A stretch of 64,000 nucleotides of DNA from Stomorhina lunata (taxonomy: Eukaryota > Arthropoda > Insecta > Diptera > Rhiniidae): NCBI GenBank assembly GCA_933228675.1, contig OW121741.1, forward strand, positions 42,617,080-42,681,079, given 5' to 3'. Position numbers and translations under genes: made by a program. The notes below the pieces were generated by a model, which did not search any database, was not told the DNA's origin, and saw nothing but the letters and a program-made list of their open reading frames with translations. Shown piece after piece: positions 21,980 to 34,391 of this stretch (the stretch's first letter is position 1; each line of letters starts with the position of its first letter).

Positions 21980-22725
21980 ATCTTGGTAGGTACGATAATT
22001 AAGCGTAACAAGGCCCCGGGCAATGACAATATCTCAGCGGAGATGCTTTTATGTGACTTTGAAGGATCGGCGAGACTGTAGCACCCATTTGTGCGTAAAA
22101 TATGGAAAGAAGAAGCCTCCTGAAATGAAGGTATACTAGTCAAAATACAAAAACAGGGTGACTCCAAAGACTGCAATAACTACAGGGGAATAACACTTCT
22201 TCCAATACCGAGCAAAATAATAAGTCGAGTAATTTTGATAGAACGTCTGAAGTGGTTTCTGAAACGCGTCGCGAAAATCAGTTTGAGTTCCGAGAGAATA
22301 GATACTGTGTTGATCTAATCAACACAGTAAGAATAGTACTGGAGCAATGTAATGAATTCCGCACCCCCATTTACCTAGCGTTTATCGACTTTATGAAGGC
22401 CTTCGACAATGTCAACAGGAGCTATCTATGGAGAATTTTAAAGAACCGTAACATGCCAACGAAAATTTTGAACTTAATTCGGGCAATGTACGTGGACTTT
22501 AAATGCCGGGTTCTACATAAAGGTAAATTGTCTAATCCTAATCTAATTCGAAGTTACCACTGGAGTAAGACAAGGATGTATCTTATCACCCATACTTTAT
22601 ATCCTTGTCATCGAGAATATAATGGGCACGGCACTGAATGGTAGACGTGGTATCCAATAGACACCTTTTAAACAACTTTAGGACTTGGAATACGCCGATG
22701 ACGTATGTCTTTTAAGCCAAAACCC
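21980..22725 (+). pseudogene. RTE-like reverse transcriptase relic
   Basis: Pieces of RT in several frames: KRNKAPGNDNISAEML (block 1), DSKDCNNYRGITLLPIPSKI (block 2), EFRENRYCVDLINTVRIVLE then QCNEFRTPIYLAFIDFMKAF and DNVNRSYLW (block A, catalytic aspartate kept), and finally DLEYADDVCLLSQ (block C YADD intact). A frame break follows FKCRVLHKGKLSN, and stops interrupt earlier parts. The endonuclease and C-terminus are absent. Motif order and wording fit RTE/BovB-related LINEs. Confidence 0.72.
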
Positions 22726-22735
22726 AGGCCAAAGC

Positions 22736-23072
22736 CCACACTTGGGTTTTTCAAAATCAAATTATTTATTAGAAACATAGAAAAGTTGAAGTTTAAATTT
22801 GGTAATCTTCATAAAAAATATAATCAAAGTAGTCATTTAAGGTAATTGTAATGACATTTAAGGTAGAAGGTCAAATCACGCGGCATGCGGCTGCGGGCGG
22901 TCGTAGTATTGCCAGTACATAAAATGTGCGTTTGTTTACAAAAATATTCATATAAAAAAATATTTTAGTAGGATATAATTAAATCTGGCAGCACTGAAAA
23001 TATCGAACGCTCGGAAAAGTAGAACAAAGTTCTACTTTTTTCCATTGCCGCTTCAAATTTGACAAACACGGC
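22736..23072. other. Unclassified segment with a GC-rich patch
   Basis: Includes CGCGGCATGCGGCTGCGGGC (22878-22897), unusual for this AT-rich window, and TCTGGCAGCACTGAAAATAT. No ORF was seen. It directly abuts the satellite array. Confidence 0.3.
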
Positions 23073-25583
23073 ATGAAAAAATTTCTATGGAAAATTTTTC
23101 TATATGAAAAAATGTCTATAAAAAATTTTTCTATATGAAAAAATGTATATAGAAAATCTTTCCATATGAAAAAATTTCTATAGAAAATTTTTCTATATGA
23201 AAAAATTTCTACAGAAAATTTTTCTATATGAAAAAATTTCTATAGAAAATTTTTCTATATGAAAAAATTTCTATAGAAAATTTTTCTATATGAAAAAATT
23301 TCTATAGAAAATTTTTCTATATGAAAAAATTTCTATAGAAAATTTTTCTATATGAAAAAATTTCTATAGAAAATTTTTCTATATGAAAAAATTTCTATAT
23401 GAAAAAATTTCTATAGATAATTTTTCTATATGAAAAAATTTCTATAGAAAATTTTTCTATATGAAAAAATTTCTATAGAAAATTTTTCTATATGAAAAAA
23501 TTTCTATAGAAAATTTTTCTATATGAAAAAATTTCTATAGAAAATTTTTCTATATGAAAAAATTTCTATATGAAAAAATTTCTATAGATAATTTTTCTAT
23601 ATGAAAAAATTTCTATAGAAAATTTTTCTATATGAAAAAATTTCTATAGAAAATTTTTCTATATGAAAAAATTTCTATAGAAAATTTTTCTATATGAAAA
23701 AATTTCTATAATAAAATTTTTCTATATGAAAAAATTTCTATAATAAAATTTTTCTATATGAAAAAATTTCTATAGAAAATTTTTCTATATGAAAAAATTT
23801 CTATAGAAAATTTTTCTATATGAAAAAATTTCTATAGAAAATTTTTCTATATGAAAAAATTTCTATAGAAAATTTTTCTATATGAAAAAATTTCTATAGA
23901 AAATTTTTCTATATGAAAAAATTTCTATAGAAAATTTTTCTATATGAAAAAATTTCTATAGAAAATTTTTCTATGTGAAAAAATTTCTATAGAAAATTTT
24001 TCTATATGAAAAAATTTCTATAGAAAATTTTTCTATATGAAAAAATTTCTATATGAAAAAATTTCTATAGAAAATTTTTCTATATGAAAAAAATTCTATA
24101 GAAAATTTTTCTATATGAAAAAATTTCTATAGAAAATTTTTCTATATGAAAAAATTTCTATAGAAAATTTTTCTATATGAAAAAATTTCTATAGAAAATT
24201 TTTCTATATGAAAAAATTTCTATAGAAAATTTTTCTATATGAAAAAATTTCTATAGAAAATTTTTCTATATGAAAAAATTTCTATATGAAAAAATTTCTA
24301 TAGAAAATTTTTCTATATGAAAAAGTTTCTATAGAAAATTTTTCTATATGAAAAAATTTCTATAGAAAATTTTTCTATATGAAAAAATTTCTATAGAAAA
24401 TTTTTCTATATGAAAAAATTTCTATAGAAAATTTTTCTATATGAAAAAATTTCTATAGAAAATTTTTCTATATGAAAAAATTTCTATAGAAAATTTTTCT
24501 ATATGAAAAAATTTCTATAGAAAATTTTTCTATATGAAAAATTTCTATAGAAAATTTTTCTATATGAAAAAATTTCTATAGAAAATTTTTCTATGTGAAA
24601 AAATTTCTATAGAAAATTTTTCTATATGAAAAAATTTCTATAGAAAATTTTTCTATATGAAAAAATTTCTATATGAAAAAATTTCTATATGAAAAAATTT
24701 CTATAGAAAATTTTTCTATATGAAAAAATTTCTATAGAAAATTTTTCTATATGAAAAAATTTCTATAGAAAATTTTTCTATATGAAAAAATTTCTATAGA
24801 AAATTTTTCTATACGAAAAAAATTCTATAGAAAATTTTTCTATATGAAAAAATATCTATAGAAAATTTTTCTATATGAAAAAATTTCTATAGAAAATTTT
24901 TCTATATGAAAAAATTTCTATAGAAAATTTTTCTATATGAAAAAATTTCTATAGAAAATTTTTCTACATGAAAAAATTTCTATAGAAAATTTTTCTATAT
25001 GAAAAAATTTCTATAGAAAATTTTTCTATATGAAAAAATTTCTATAGAAAATTTTTCTATATGAAAAAATTTCTATAGAAAATTTTTCTATATGAAAAAA
25101 TTTCTATAGAAAATTTTTCTATATGAAAAAATTTCTATAGAAAATTTTTCTATATGAAAAAATTTTATAGAAAATTTTTCTATATGAAAAAATTTCTATA
25201 GAAAATTTTTCTATATGAAAAAATTTCTATAGAAAATTTTTCTATATGAAAAAATTTCTATAGAAAATTTTTCTATATGAAAAAATTTCTATAGAAAATT
25301 TTTCTATATGAAAAAATTTCTATAGAAAATTTTTCTATATGAAAAAATTTCTATAGAAAATTTTTCTATATGTAAAAATTTTCTATAGAAAATTTTTCTA
25401 TATGAAAAAATTTCTATAGAAAAATTTTCTATAGAAATTTTTTTATATAGAAAAATTTTCTATAGAAATTTTTTTATATAGAAAAATTTTCTATAGAAAT
25501 TTTTTCATATAGAAAAATTTTCTATAGAAATTTTTTCGATATGAAATTTTTTCGATATGAAAAAATTTCTATTGAAATTTTAA
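23073..25583 (+). repeat. 31-bp satellite array (about 80 units)
   Basis: Tandem repetition of a 31-bp unit made of ATGAAAAAATTTCTAT (16 bp) plus AGAAAATTTTTCTAT (15 bp). The two halves are related and meet at the dyad CTATAG. Some units drop the 15-bp half. Variants (AGATAAT, ATGTG, short units) recur at fixed offsets, including 620 bp (20 units). From about 25421 the unit continues on the opposite strand. Units are highly alike, implying recent expansion or homogenisation. Confidence 0.95.
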
Positions 25584-26936
25584 GTTAGTTGAAAAGTCAT
25601 CCAAGGTCGGACAGCTGACCACCTCCAATGACAACGCCATGTTAAAATAGTCAGTTATCTTCGGTAAAAGTAATCCAAGCATTAACCGCAACTAGTTGAC
25701 TAGTTGAAAAATACACTTTAAGTTTGCTTAAAGTTAACTGAGTATCTTGCAGGGTAGCTTTTAGATGCTAGTCTATTTTTATTCGTGTAACATGTAAACA
25801 AATTTACTTATTTCTCGATTTAGTTGAAAAATTCCGAAACCAAAAGAACACGAAATTTGCTATAAAAAAAATTTACCGTTAAACCAAATAGTGTTCCGTT
25901 AAATCAATATTGTTCAGAAAACAAGAGCTTTCACTTCCTTTTCGCGAAATTTTGATTTAGTTTAAGAGTTTCAATATCAAATTCGCTCTTCTTATGCTAT
26001 TTCGACAACCACATCTGTTAATTCTTAATCGAAATCATGAATGAATTTTAAATTGAACAGAAAATAGAAAAAAAACATCAGAAATATAAACCTCCAACCA
26101 ACATTCAAATTACGTTAAAAAGTTGTGGTAACACCAACTTAACAAAATGTTAAGGAGTAACGTATGTATTTTGTGTCGCTCGTGGGTTGGGTCTGCTAAT
26201 AATGATCTTCAAAGTAGTTTTGACCTAATAAATATTGAAAACATAAAACAACATGGCAGAATAGCTAACATTGGTTTATGAATAAAATGAAAATGTTTAA
26301 ATTTATATAAAACATGCACATATCAAAATCATGAAATTTTAAATCAATCTTATTTCATACAAATCAATTGATATTGAAAATTTAGATTATTTTTTTTTTG
26401 GCGGACACAAAATGTTCTAACGAATTGTTGTTCATTTGGTTGAAAGCGAAAATATGAAAATGAAAAGGGTAAAAGAAAAATAATGAATTTATGATATGAA
26501 GACATGCAAATATGTTATTAAGGAAAAGATATGGGAAAAAAATATTTCTGGGCTGGGCAATAATTGGCACTTGAATTCAACGGCCTTCAAAGTTGTAGTG
26601 CACGGCCAAACAGATAATTAAACAATGGTTGAAGTTTATATTTCGAGATGGACATATTGGCAATATATCTGTGATAATGGCTTAAGTTGACATAAGTTCT
26701 TTTTCATTTTATTACATACTCTTATTCTCTAGATCAAGATCTGTCATTCAGCTAAATTTTAAGAATAAAATGTCATTATTAAAAAAACTATAAGCATATT
26801 TTAACTTTTTTATACAAAACCCTTATATATTTTAGACAAAACCCATTAATATCTCAAAACACGAAATTTCGACTTTAGCCGTTATAATTTATTGCCACTA
26901 ATATATGCTCTAAAAGATTTAACGTACGCACAGTGG
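25584..26936. other. AT-rich intronic sequence, nothing recognised
   Basis: Unique-looking sequence with several GTTAA/TTAAC words but no resolvable element, exon or repeat array. Confidence 0.35.
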
Positions 26937-28797
26937 GATGGTTTAAGAATAGAATAAAAATAATTCTGTAACTTCTAAACCGTTGGGCGGATTAAAAAAA
27001 AATTATGTAGATATAGCAGAAGTGTTGGAGATTTATGTTTTGAACCTGGAAAGCCTAGATTGTACTGGGGCGGCACAATCGGCCCCAAAGTAGAACACCT
27101 CGGACTCATAAATCTCTTAAAACGATATGTAATTGTCATTTCCCAACCGATTTGAAAAATCACATATATATAACAAATATATAGGTCAAGTCATCTCTTA
27201 CGGTTTAAAAGATATTCTACTTCAAACATTAAATTTTAAATTTTTGTCCCAAACTGTACCGATTTTTTACTAATACTTGATCTATATATATATATCGATT
27301 TTCTTGATATAAAGTTTCTAAAAAAGAACAAAATTTTAAATATTTTGCGAAAAGTGCATTAAAAGCTTTACTATGTGAAAAGTTATAAGTGCTTAATGTT
27401 AATATTTAAAAAATAAACCATTTTTTCCCATTTTTTTAATAAAAAGTATTTTTAGTGTTTTTTAGTTATTAAAAAAACTTCTTAAGGAACATATGAACAT
27501 ATTTATATTTTTCTGAAAGAAAACTTCACAAATTTTACAATAAAGTTAAAAAAACAACTTCTTGTTTATTCAGTGTTAGTACCAGGGACCGTAACTGCTA
27601 TAACTTTTATCGTAAAAGTCAGAAAATAATAGTTATTTTTTTACTTTTATTTTTTCGAGCATAAATAAAAGTTATTTTTTGACTTTTATTTGTTCGTTAA
27701 AAAATAACAGTTATTTTTTAACTTTTATTTTTTTAAGCAAAAATAAAAGTTATTTTTTGACTTTTATTTTTTCGAGCAGAAATAAAAGTTATTTTTGTTT
27801 GAAATTATGATAAATTTATTGAAAAATTTTTTCAAACAAAGATAATTTTTCAGTAAAAATAATTTACATATGCTCAAAAATTAATGGAGTTGAGTTTTGC
27901 AATCATAATTGGGGTTGGAAACACAAAAATAACTTTTATTTCTGCTCGAAAAAATAAAAGTCAAAAAAATAACTTTTATTCATGCTCGAAATAATAAAAG
28001 TTAAAAATAACAGTTATTTTTGCTCGAAAAAATAAGAGTTATAATAACTTTTATTTTTGCTCAAAAAAATAAAAATAAAAAAATAACTGTTATTTTTTTT
28101 CTAAAAAATAAAATTCAGATTTTTAAAAAGCATCGCATTTTATGAAAATTTGGTCCAAGACTATCAAAATGGTATACTTGGTTTTATTCTCCGACATTTT
28201 CTTGATGTTGTTTTTTTAATCAAAAATTCAAAAATTAGACCTTTTGTTTACGGAAATTTAAATTTTGATCCATAATTCCTCCGAAAGCAAGCGAGGTGTA
28301 AAAAAAATTTCAACAAATTTTTATGGACCAAGGTATTTTAAATTACATTTCAAAAGTACTTTGTCGCCCTGAAATTGGCCAATCAACTAGAGCAAAAAAA
28401 AAACAAAAAATACCCATTTTTGGAAATTTTTCAAATTTTTTTAGGAATCCTGGGATTTGTGTTACTAAAAATATTTTTTTGGAGTTTTTGTATTTTTTTC
28501 CTTAAAAAGTTTTATACCATTAGATACTTTCAATAAAATATATTTATAAATAATTTTTCTAATCCAAAATCTATTATTGTTAATGCAGATAAAACATGTT
28601 TTCTGCCAAAAGTGTTATTTGTTTTTTTTTTTTAATTCTTCATCTTTTTATATTTTTGTACGGAGAACACAATTTCCATTAGATTGATATATAATAAGTC
28701 TATATTCCCAACTAAAATCTATATTCCCAACTAAAATCCAACGGTTTAGAAGTTACAGAACTATTTCCATTCTATTTTTAAACTATCCCACTGTGCG
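26937..28797. mobile_element. TA-flanked TIR element with internal tandem/inverted core
   Basis: A 1861-bp element. Termini CGCACAGTGGGAT and its complement lie next to TA on both sides (26935-36, 28798-99). The inverted match extends roughly 58 bp, through TTCTGTAACTTCTAAACCGT. The middle (27598-28100) holds AATAAAAGTTATTTTT and GACTTTTATTTTTTCGAGCA units, present in one orientation on the left and inverted on the right. No transposase frame is seen. A related piece lies at 37915-38150. Superfamily is uncertain; a TA duplication suggests Tc1/mariner or pogo-type mobilisation. Confidence 0.7.
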
Positions 28798-28799
28798 TA

Positions 28800-29310
28800 A
28801 GTGTGATTATTTATATTGTGCTGTGACTTGGAAAATTTAAGTTTGTCAAAAAATGGATCTCATATTTCGTTCATCAACCTCCTATATAGAATTAGTTCGT
28901 TAGCACGTCGACTACTATACATAACAAATCATATTCTGCCTGGGTTTGATGCCAGGTAATTACCAAAGTATTCTAAAACGGTGGTAACCCCAACAGCATT
29001 AACACGCCATCAATTGCTTGATATATCTAGCAATAGATGGCGCAACTTTACTGTTGAATAATATATAGCTTTATCTCCTCTTTTAATAACATTTCTCCTC
29101 TGTACTATCCCCATTTTAAAACTAATTTGTATATACTCGATACGCCATTGTATAGGCAGTATTTGCCTGAGTGTTAATTATCTTTAAAAATATCAGGTTA
29201 TCCATTTCGTGGTTTCAAAAGTATAGGACTGGAATTCGACATCTGTCAAACTAAGTTGTTAAACTAAGTTGTTAAAATTTGTTTCTAATCAGTTGAAATT
29301 CTGACATTGG
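28800..29310. other. Intronic sequence, nothing recognised
   Basis: No resolvable repeat or ORF. The last 100 bp may be the degraded 5' part of the mariner relic that follows. Confidence 0.3.
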
Positions 29311-29315
29311 CGAAC

Positions 29316-29946
29316 ATGAATCGCTTAAGTAACACACAACGCATAAAATTTTCGAAACATACTACAAAAATGGTGATTCTGCAACAGCCAGATATCATGC
29401 TTTAAGAGGAGATAATGGTTTACATAATCGTCCAACTACGCAAGCAATTGGCAAAATTGTAAAGAAATTTGAAAATGGTAAAGAAATTTGAAAATGGTAA
29501 AGAAATTTGAAAATTGTAAAGAAATTTGAATTCGGAGCGTTATGGTTATATGATAACCGATTTTTGTTGCCTGCTATTGAAGAATACGATTTGGAGAGTA
29601 TGTGGTTTCAAAAAGACCGTGCCACATGCCACACAACTCAAGCGAATATGGCTTTATTGCAAGATACATTTCCTGTCCGGGCAATTTCTCGTCGTGGCGA
29701 TAATAACTGGCCATCAAGTTCATGTAATTTGACACAAATCGACTTCTTTTGTGGGGATACGTGAAAGGCCGTGTTTATACAGATAAACCTCAAACACTTG
29801 ATCACTTAAAAACCAACATTCGTCAAGTTATGGCTGAAATACCGCCCAGTATGTGTCAAAAAGTGGTCTAAAAGTACCTTAAAAGAATCCATACTTGCAA
29901 CATTTCGCATGGTGGTCATTTAAATGATGTAGTGTTTCACACATAA
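29316..29946 (+). pseudogene. DD41D mariner transposase relic
   Basis: Starts MNRLS.TQRIK (29316), continues KIVKKFENGKEI, then a large internal deletion with a 3-fold local repeat of GGTAAAGAAATTTGAAAA (29460-29520). The C-terminal half reads WFQKDRATCHTTQANMALLQ and NLTQIDFFCG, with the third acidic region degraded. The first catalytic aspartate region is gone. The 3' end is lost where a family A repeat starts at 29971. Confidence 0.72.
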
Positions 29947-29970
29947 TGTCAACGTTCAAACTTTATAATA

Positions 29971-30645
29971 AACAAGTAAGAAAGCGCTATAGTCGGTCAA
30001 GCCGACCATACGATACCCTTCACCACTAAGGTCAAAGGTGTTATTTTTCCTGTATAAAGACAAATATTTGCTAAATTTTGCCATCATACAAACATTTTCT
30101 CAAAACGTATATATTTGGACTTATATGAGAGCTAGGGTCAAATGTGGACCGATTATCTCGAAATTTGGCAAATTGATTACAGTTGTTACAAAAATTATGT
30201 ATACAAAAAATAAACTCAAAATTTTCATTATCTTTAGATTTACGAGCGTTTTAGTGATTATTTGTCTCATTTAGTGCGTTTTTGAAGAAGAGTTTGTATG
30301 GGAGCTATGGTCAAATGTGGACCGATTTCAACGAAATTTGGTACAGTGATTTAAGTTTACATAAGCAGTATCTGTTTTAAATTTCATGAAATATTGATAT
30401 TTGTGGCCAATATAGCAATTCCGGGAAGTGGAACCTATGGGAGGTACCATAAATAATGGACCGATTTTGACCAATTCCAATAGCCATGGTCCCATTATCA
30501 AAAAAATTATCTGTGCCAAATTTCATCAAAATATCTTTAGAATTGCGACCTGTAGTTTGATTACAAGATTTACATGGGGGTCCAGCCAGTCAGCCAGCCA
30601 GCCAGCCGTCCAGCCAGACAACCCTCGTATTTATAGACCTTGATA
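29971..30645 (+). mobile_element. Helentron-like repeat, family A, 3'-truncated
   Basis: Begins AACAAGTAAGAAAGCGCTAT with GTCGGTCAAGCCGAC and keeps all GGGAGCTATGGTCAAATGTG-type modules. It ends abruptly after a CAGC(CAGC)n tract at 30588-30615 where other copies have GACGGACGGACATCGC. Very similar to copies at 9373 and 35213. Confidence 0.7.
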
Positions 30646-31428
30646 TGAGTAATATGTTAAGACATATGAAAATTTACTTTACAAGTTTTATACATCAATT
30701 GGAAATAATTTGAATTTTTTTAGGAGTCTTTTAAAAAAATTTTCTCTCTCCAATTTTAAGGGCCCAAGGTCGGTCACTTGTTCATTATTAAATATAATTA
30801 TAATGACATTCAAAATAGTTTTGTTTTTCCGATGAGAATAAAACATAGAACACCTGTATAATTAATCCAAAAGTACCAATGCCAAATCAAGCAAAAAAGT
30901 TTACATAGAATAGACAAATCTATCTGTGATATTTATCTAAAATCTACGCAACGTTTGCCTTTTTTCAAATACATTTGGTCGCCTACCTACATTTTCTATT
31001 TTCATCTACGACATTCACAACTTTTTGCAGTCTGGGTTCCGTAAAATTAAAAAAAAATAAATATATTAATAAAAAATCTTACGCTTGCCACGCGGATATT
31101 TATAGAGAAAATTTTCAAATTAAAATAATAAAATTTATTTCAAACATAAACAAAACAAAAAATTCATAATTTAAATAATATATTTATAACTTATTGATCA
31201 AAAAATATATAAAATCTTGGAAAAGTTGTTTTTATTTCACATTCAACTCGATTTAATTTGAGAATTTGTTATTGATACTGATTTTGATAATTTATTGTTC
31301 TAAGATTTTCTGATTTTGAAAACAATTGGCAATCAAAATGCAAAAATATGATTTACACGAAATGGGAAAAGATTTTTTAATTTGTTCTAAGATCACAAAA
31401 TTAGTGTGGTACACTCAGAAAAATTGTT
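30646..31428. other. AT-rich intronic sequence
   Basis: No exon, TIR or array recognised. Confidence 0.35.
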
Positions 31429-31848
31429 CCCCAGTAAGAAAAAAGGTTTATTCTCAAATTGGGGATGATTTGAAAATAAATCTTTTTTCAATGATCAAAC
31501 GTTTGATACTGATTTGAGAATAATAGCCTTCTCAACAAAACGGGGACTTTATTCTCAAATTGAGAAATGCCTTTATTCTCAAATCATTATTAAACCTCAT
31601 TCTCAAAGGTTTTCCAAATGTGGATATCATCTACATGTGGAACATAAATAAAATGGCGTTGTATTTTTGATATTTTTGAGTTTGTTTATTTTGTTTTTGA
31701 AAACGGTTCATCATATTTGAATTATTTTGCTTAAAATATAATTTTTTTTATTGTTAGGTAAAAAAAAATAAGAAACAAAGAAAATTCACTTATGCATATG
31801 AATATTATTAAATTTTTAATCTTGACATTTTTTAAGCAAGGTTTTATG

Positions 31849-32695
31849 TAGGGTTGCCAGACACAAATCCCGAAAAAGCTGGACATATGGAAAAAAAAAG
31901 CTTGACAACCCAAAAATTAGCTGGACATTAATAATAAAAAACTTGCATTAATAATTTGCTTTGATGAATCTTTAAATGTTCGATAAACCGAATTGCGAAT
32001 ACTTTAAGTAACCGCAGCGATATCGAGAGAAAATGAAATCGTTCGTGATGCTGCAGCTAATTCATCTGAAACAATTTTCAACAGAAAACATGGGACGCAC
32101 ATTGCGCGATTTTTCAAGTATCGAGAAGGAATCTAATTAAATGGGTCTAGTTGTCAAAGAATCAAAACAAAACTGCTGGTTTCTCAATCCTCAAGAATTG
32201 AACCACATGTGATCATTGAGAACTATAGCTACGGGGTTGTAAAATAATTTTTTTACCTTGGTACCGCTGTCAACATAAAAAACGACATAAGTTTCGAAAT
32301 CAAACGTAGAATAATACTTGCCAACATATGCTATTTTGGCATAAACAGGCAAATACGAAATAAAGCTTTCTCTGTAAGAACTTAAACTACGCTATACAAA
32401 ACACGAGGAATCTATTCTTGGAGTTTTTGAGAGGAAGATTCTACGAAAAGGAAAGGCCAAATAGAGGAAAATCTTTTATAGCAGCAATTGATTGAAGCGC
32501 ATGAAATTTTAAAATATGCTCGGCCTTTTATCTTTAGTAAGAAAGAAAAAAAATTAAAATAGTTTTTCTTTAAAAATATTCAAAAAATTTTAATTATTCA
32601 CCTTTCACCTGGACAAATTTACTTTTAGCTTGACACTGGACAAGCACTAAAAAAGCTGGACAATCCAGTCGAATCCAGCCTGACTGGTAACCCTA
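31849..32695. mobile_element. hAT-like element with perfect 8-bp target duplication
   Basis: The ends TAGGGTTGCCAG and CTGGTAACCCTA are inverted, and the 8-bp flank GTTTTATG is present exactly at 31841-31848 and 32696-32703. An 8-bp duplication with TAGGGTTGCCA-type ends is characteristic of hAT elements. Subterminal GCTGGACA words occur at both ends. The 847-bp interior lacks a transposase; instead it contains a LINE relic (32130-32560), so the copy is non-autonomous. Confidence 0.85.
32130..32560 (+). pseudogene. RTE-like LINE ORF relic inside the hAT-like element
   Basis: Readable pieces in one strand: NESKTKLLVS, FYLGTAVNIKNDISFEIKRR then IILANICYFGIN and IRNKAFSVRT, followed by EAHEILKYARPF. 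These match the post-RT region of RTE-like proteins (YLG...EIxxRI..AN.CYxGL) and the tail shared with 13519 and 47740. Stops and frameshifts are present. Confidence 0.6.
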
Positions 32696-33394
32696 GTTTT
32701 ATGGTCAAATATGGATCAATTTTAAAAAATCTGAAAGAAATGACGAATTTCTTTGAAATGCAATGCCATTCCATTAAAATATCTTAAACATTATTTTTTT
32801 AACATAAATTATATTTTTTAATGTTTGAAACAAATTTGAAAAAAGGTTTGATATCAAATTTATATAACACCATTTTTCAAATTATTCTCTAATCATCTTA
32901 GGGTTTGATAATGATTTGAGAATAATCTTTATTCTCAATTTGAGAAACTATCATTTTTCAAACGTTTATTCTCAAATGAACCCTCATTTGAAAATGAATG
33001 TGAATCTTAAACATCTGTTCAGGTTTGAAACAAGTTTGAAAAAAATGTTTGATATCAAATGTAAAAGTCATCATATTTCAAACGTTTGACACTGCCTTTA
33101 CTGGGTCTTAAAATTTAATAAGATCTAAAATTTTTACTACATATATTCAAGTCAATGTTTACAGAAAAACTTCAATATTTCAGGCCCACCGTGTATTATT
33201 TTTTGTTTCTATTCAAATTCTATCTGAACTGTTCCCTTTTTGTACCAGCGCGGAAGTCCTCCTTTTTGATTCTTCTTTTTTATATTGTTTTCCGACATAG
33301 GTGTAAAGGTTGCGGATAATACAATAGAATCAGTACCAAATATTAAAAAAAAAATTTAGAGTTCCAAATCTTATTTAATAATTCGAGAAAATAT

Positions 33395-33947
33395 TGTCAC
33401 GAATTATTAAGTTATCCGCCCCATTGTGCAAAGTTTACTACTTGTAATTCTTCGCCTAGATTTCTAGAATGTTTCTGCTGGTGTAGTTATTGTTCTGCTT
33501 GTGTCTAAAAGCAGAACAACACTTTTCTCTTATTGCTGTAAGAGTAGAGCAACATTTTTCTCTTTATATACACTCTCTTTCTCTCTGTTGCTGTTAACTT
33601 CAGGTAAGCCATTTGCAAAACGTATGGGTGTGTTCTTGATCATGTGAGTATTGGAACATGCATGAACATTCGAAAGCCGCATTGTTAGTGTAAGCGACTC
33701 TTCTCTACTATAAAAGGCTGACGAGCTGGCAGAGTTTTAATTCAGACGCGTATAAGAGAACAGTGAGACTAAGAATATTTGTTAAAGCGACAAGTTTGTT
33801 TACAGTTTTTGTGATTTGTGTTCAAAGTGAAGTAACTCTAAAGTTAATAAAACAATAACCTTGTTAAACGACATAAAGTGTTTTCATTCTGTTTTCGGTT
33901 ATTTGCAAAAAGAATTCCTTCCACGTTTTTAAAGGAAAAACGTAACA
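33395..33947 (+). mobile_element. Solo LTR (Gypsy-like), plus orientation
   Basis: A 553-bp unit starting TGTCACGAATTATT and ending ACGTAACA, flanked by exact 4-bp ATAT duplications (33391-33394 and 33948-33951). TG...CA ends and a 4-bp ATAT target fit Gypsy-group elements such as 17.6/297. It includes TATAAAAGG (33719), an initiator-like TTCAGAC (33751) and AATAAA (33846), i.e. U3-R-U5 signals. No internal gag-pol lies next to it. A second copy, inverted, is at 56552-57054. Confidence 0.85.
33719..33757 (+). promoter_or_regulatory. Core promoter of the solo LTR
   Basis: TATAAAAGG at 33719-33727 precedes TTCAGAC (33751-33757) at about 30-35 bp, normal spacing for a TATA-initiator promoter. 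AATAAA at 33846 would be the R-region polyadenylation signal. If active it would drive transcription rightward, antisense to Pax. Confidence 0.5.
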
Positions 33948-34049
33948 ATATTAATTAGCATCTTTATGTATATTCGCACCTATTTTTAGGTATACCAATC
34001 AACTTCCTGAGTCAATTTAACGATTTTTTTCCTAAAGACTAGATTACAT

Positions 34050-34112
34050 TGAGGCCCTATGCTCCACTGGGAGTCAAGGATAACAGAAGAAGAAAAAGAA
34101 GAAGATTACATT
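34050..34112 (+). repeat. Non-LTR 3' end fragment with AAGAAG tail
   Basis: GAGGCCCTATGCTCCACTGG and AGTCAAGGATAACAGAAGAA are followed by an AAGAAG-type tail. Same 3' end as 39105-39150. Confidence 0.55.
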
Positions 34113-34390
34113 GACAGCCATGTAATCTTGTTATCAAAGTATGGGCCTGTTCGTAAATGCATCACGATTGCAAACTTTGCAGCATGAAATATTATGATGC
34201 GCTGTTCTGTTGATGAGTACATATTTTTGGGGTAGCACTGCTTTCTACTTGCGTAAAAAATGTTTGTAAAAGACTATAGTTAGCTTATTATCAAGCGCTA
34301 AAAGTCGTAATGCAAAGCAGTGATGCATTTACGAACAAATTTTAAGATTATATGTATTTGATAATGGATCCTATACAATACATGGATAAC
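34113..34390. other. Unclassified intronic segment
   Basis: Contains GTTCGTAAATGCATCA (34150) and its inverted counterpart TGATGCATTTACGAAC (34321), about 160 bp apart, suggesting a small degraded inverted-repeat element. Confidence 0.35.
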
Positions 34391-34391
34391 C

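Larger units (their letters stand above)
31429..33105. mobile_element. Putative MITE rich in TTTGAGAATAA words, split by a nested element
   Basis: Short inverted ends CCCAGTAA (31430) and TTACTGGG (33105) bracket sequence that repeats TTATTCTCAAAT and ATTTGAGAATAA, along with GTTTGAAACAAGTTTGAAAA and GTTTGATATCAAAT, on both sides of the insertion at 31849-32695. Similar word content on the two sides suggests one element broken by a later insertion. No target duplication was found. Confidence 0.42.

Noticed and set aside
23073..25583. CRISPR-like array
   Set aside because: Units are contiguous with no unique spacers, the sequence is eukaryotic and no cas genes are present; it is a satellite.
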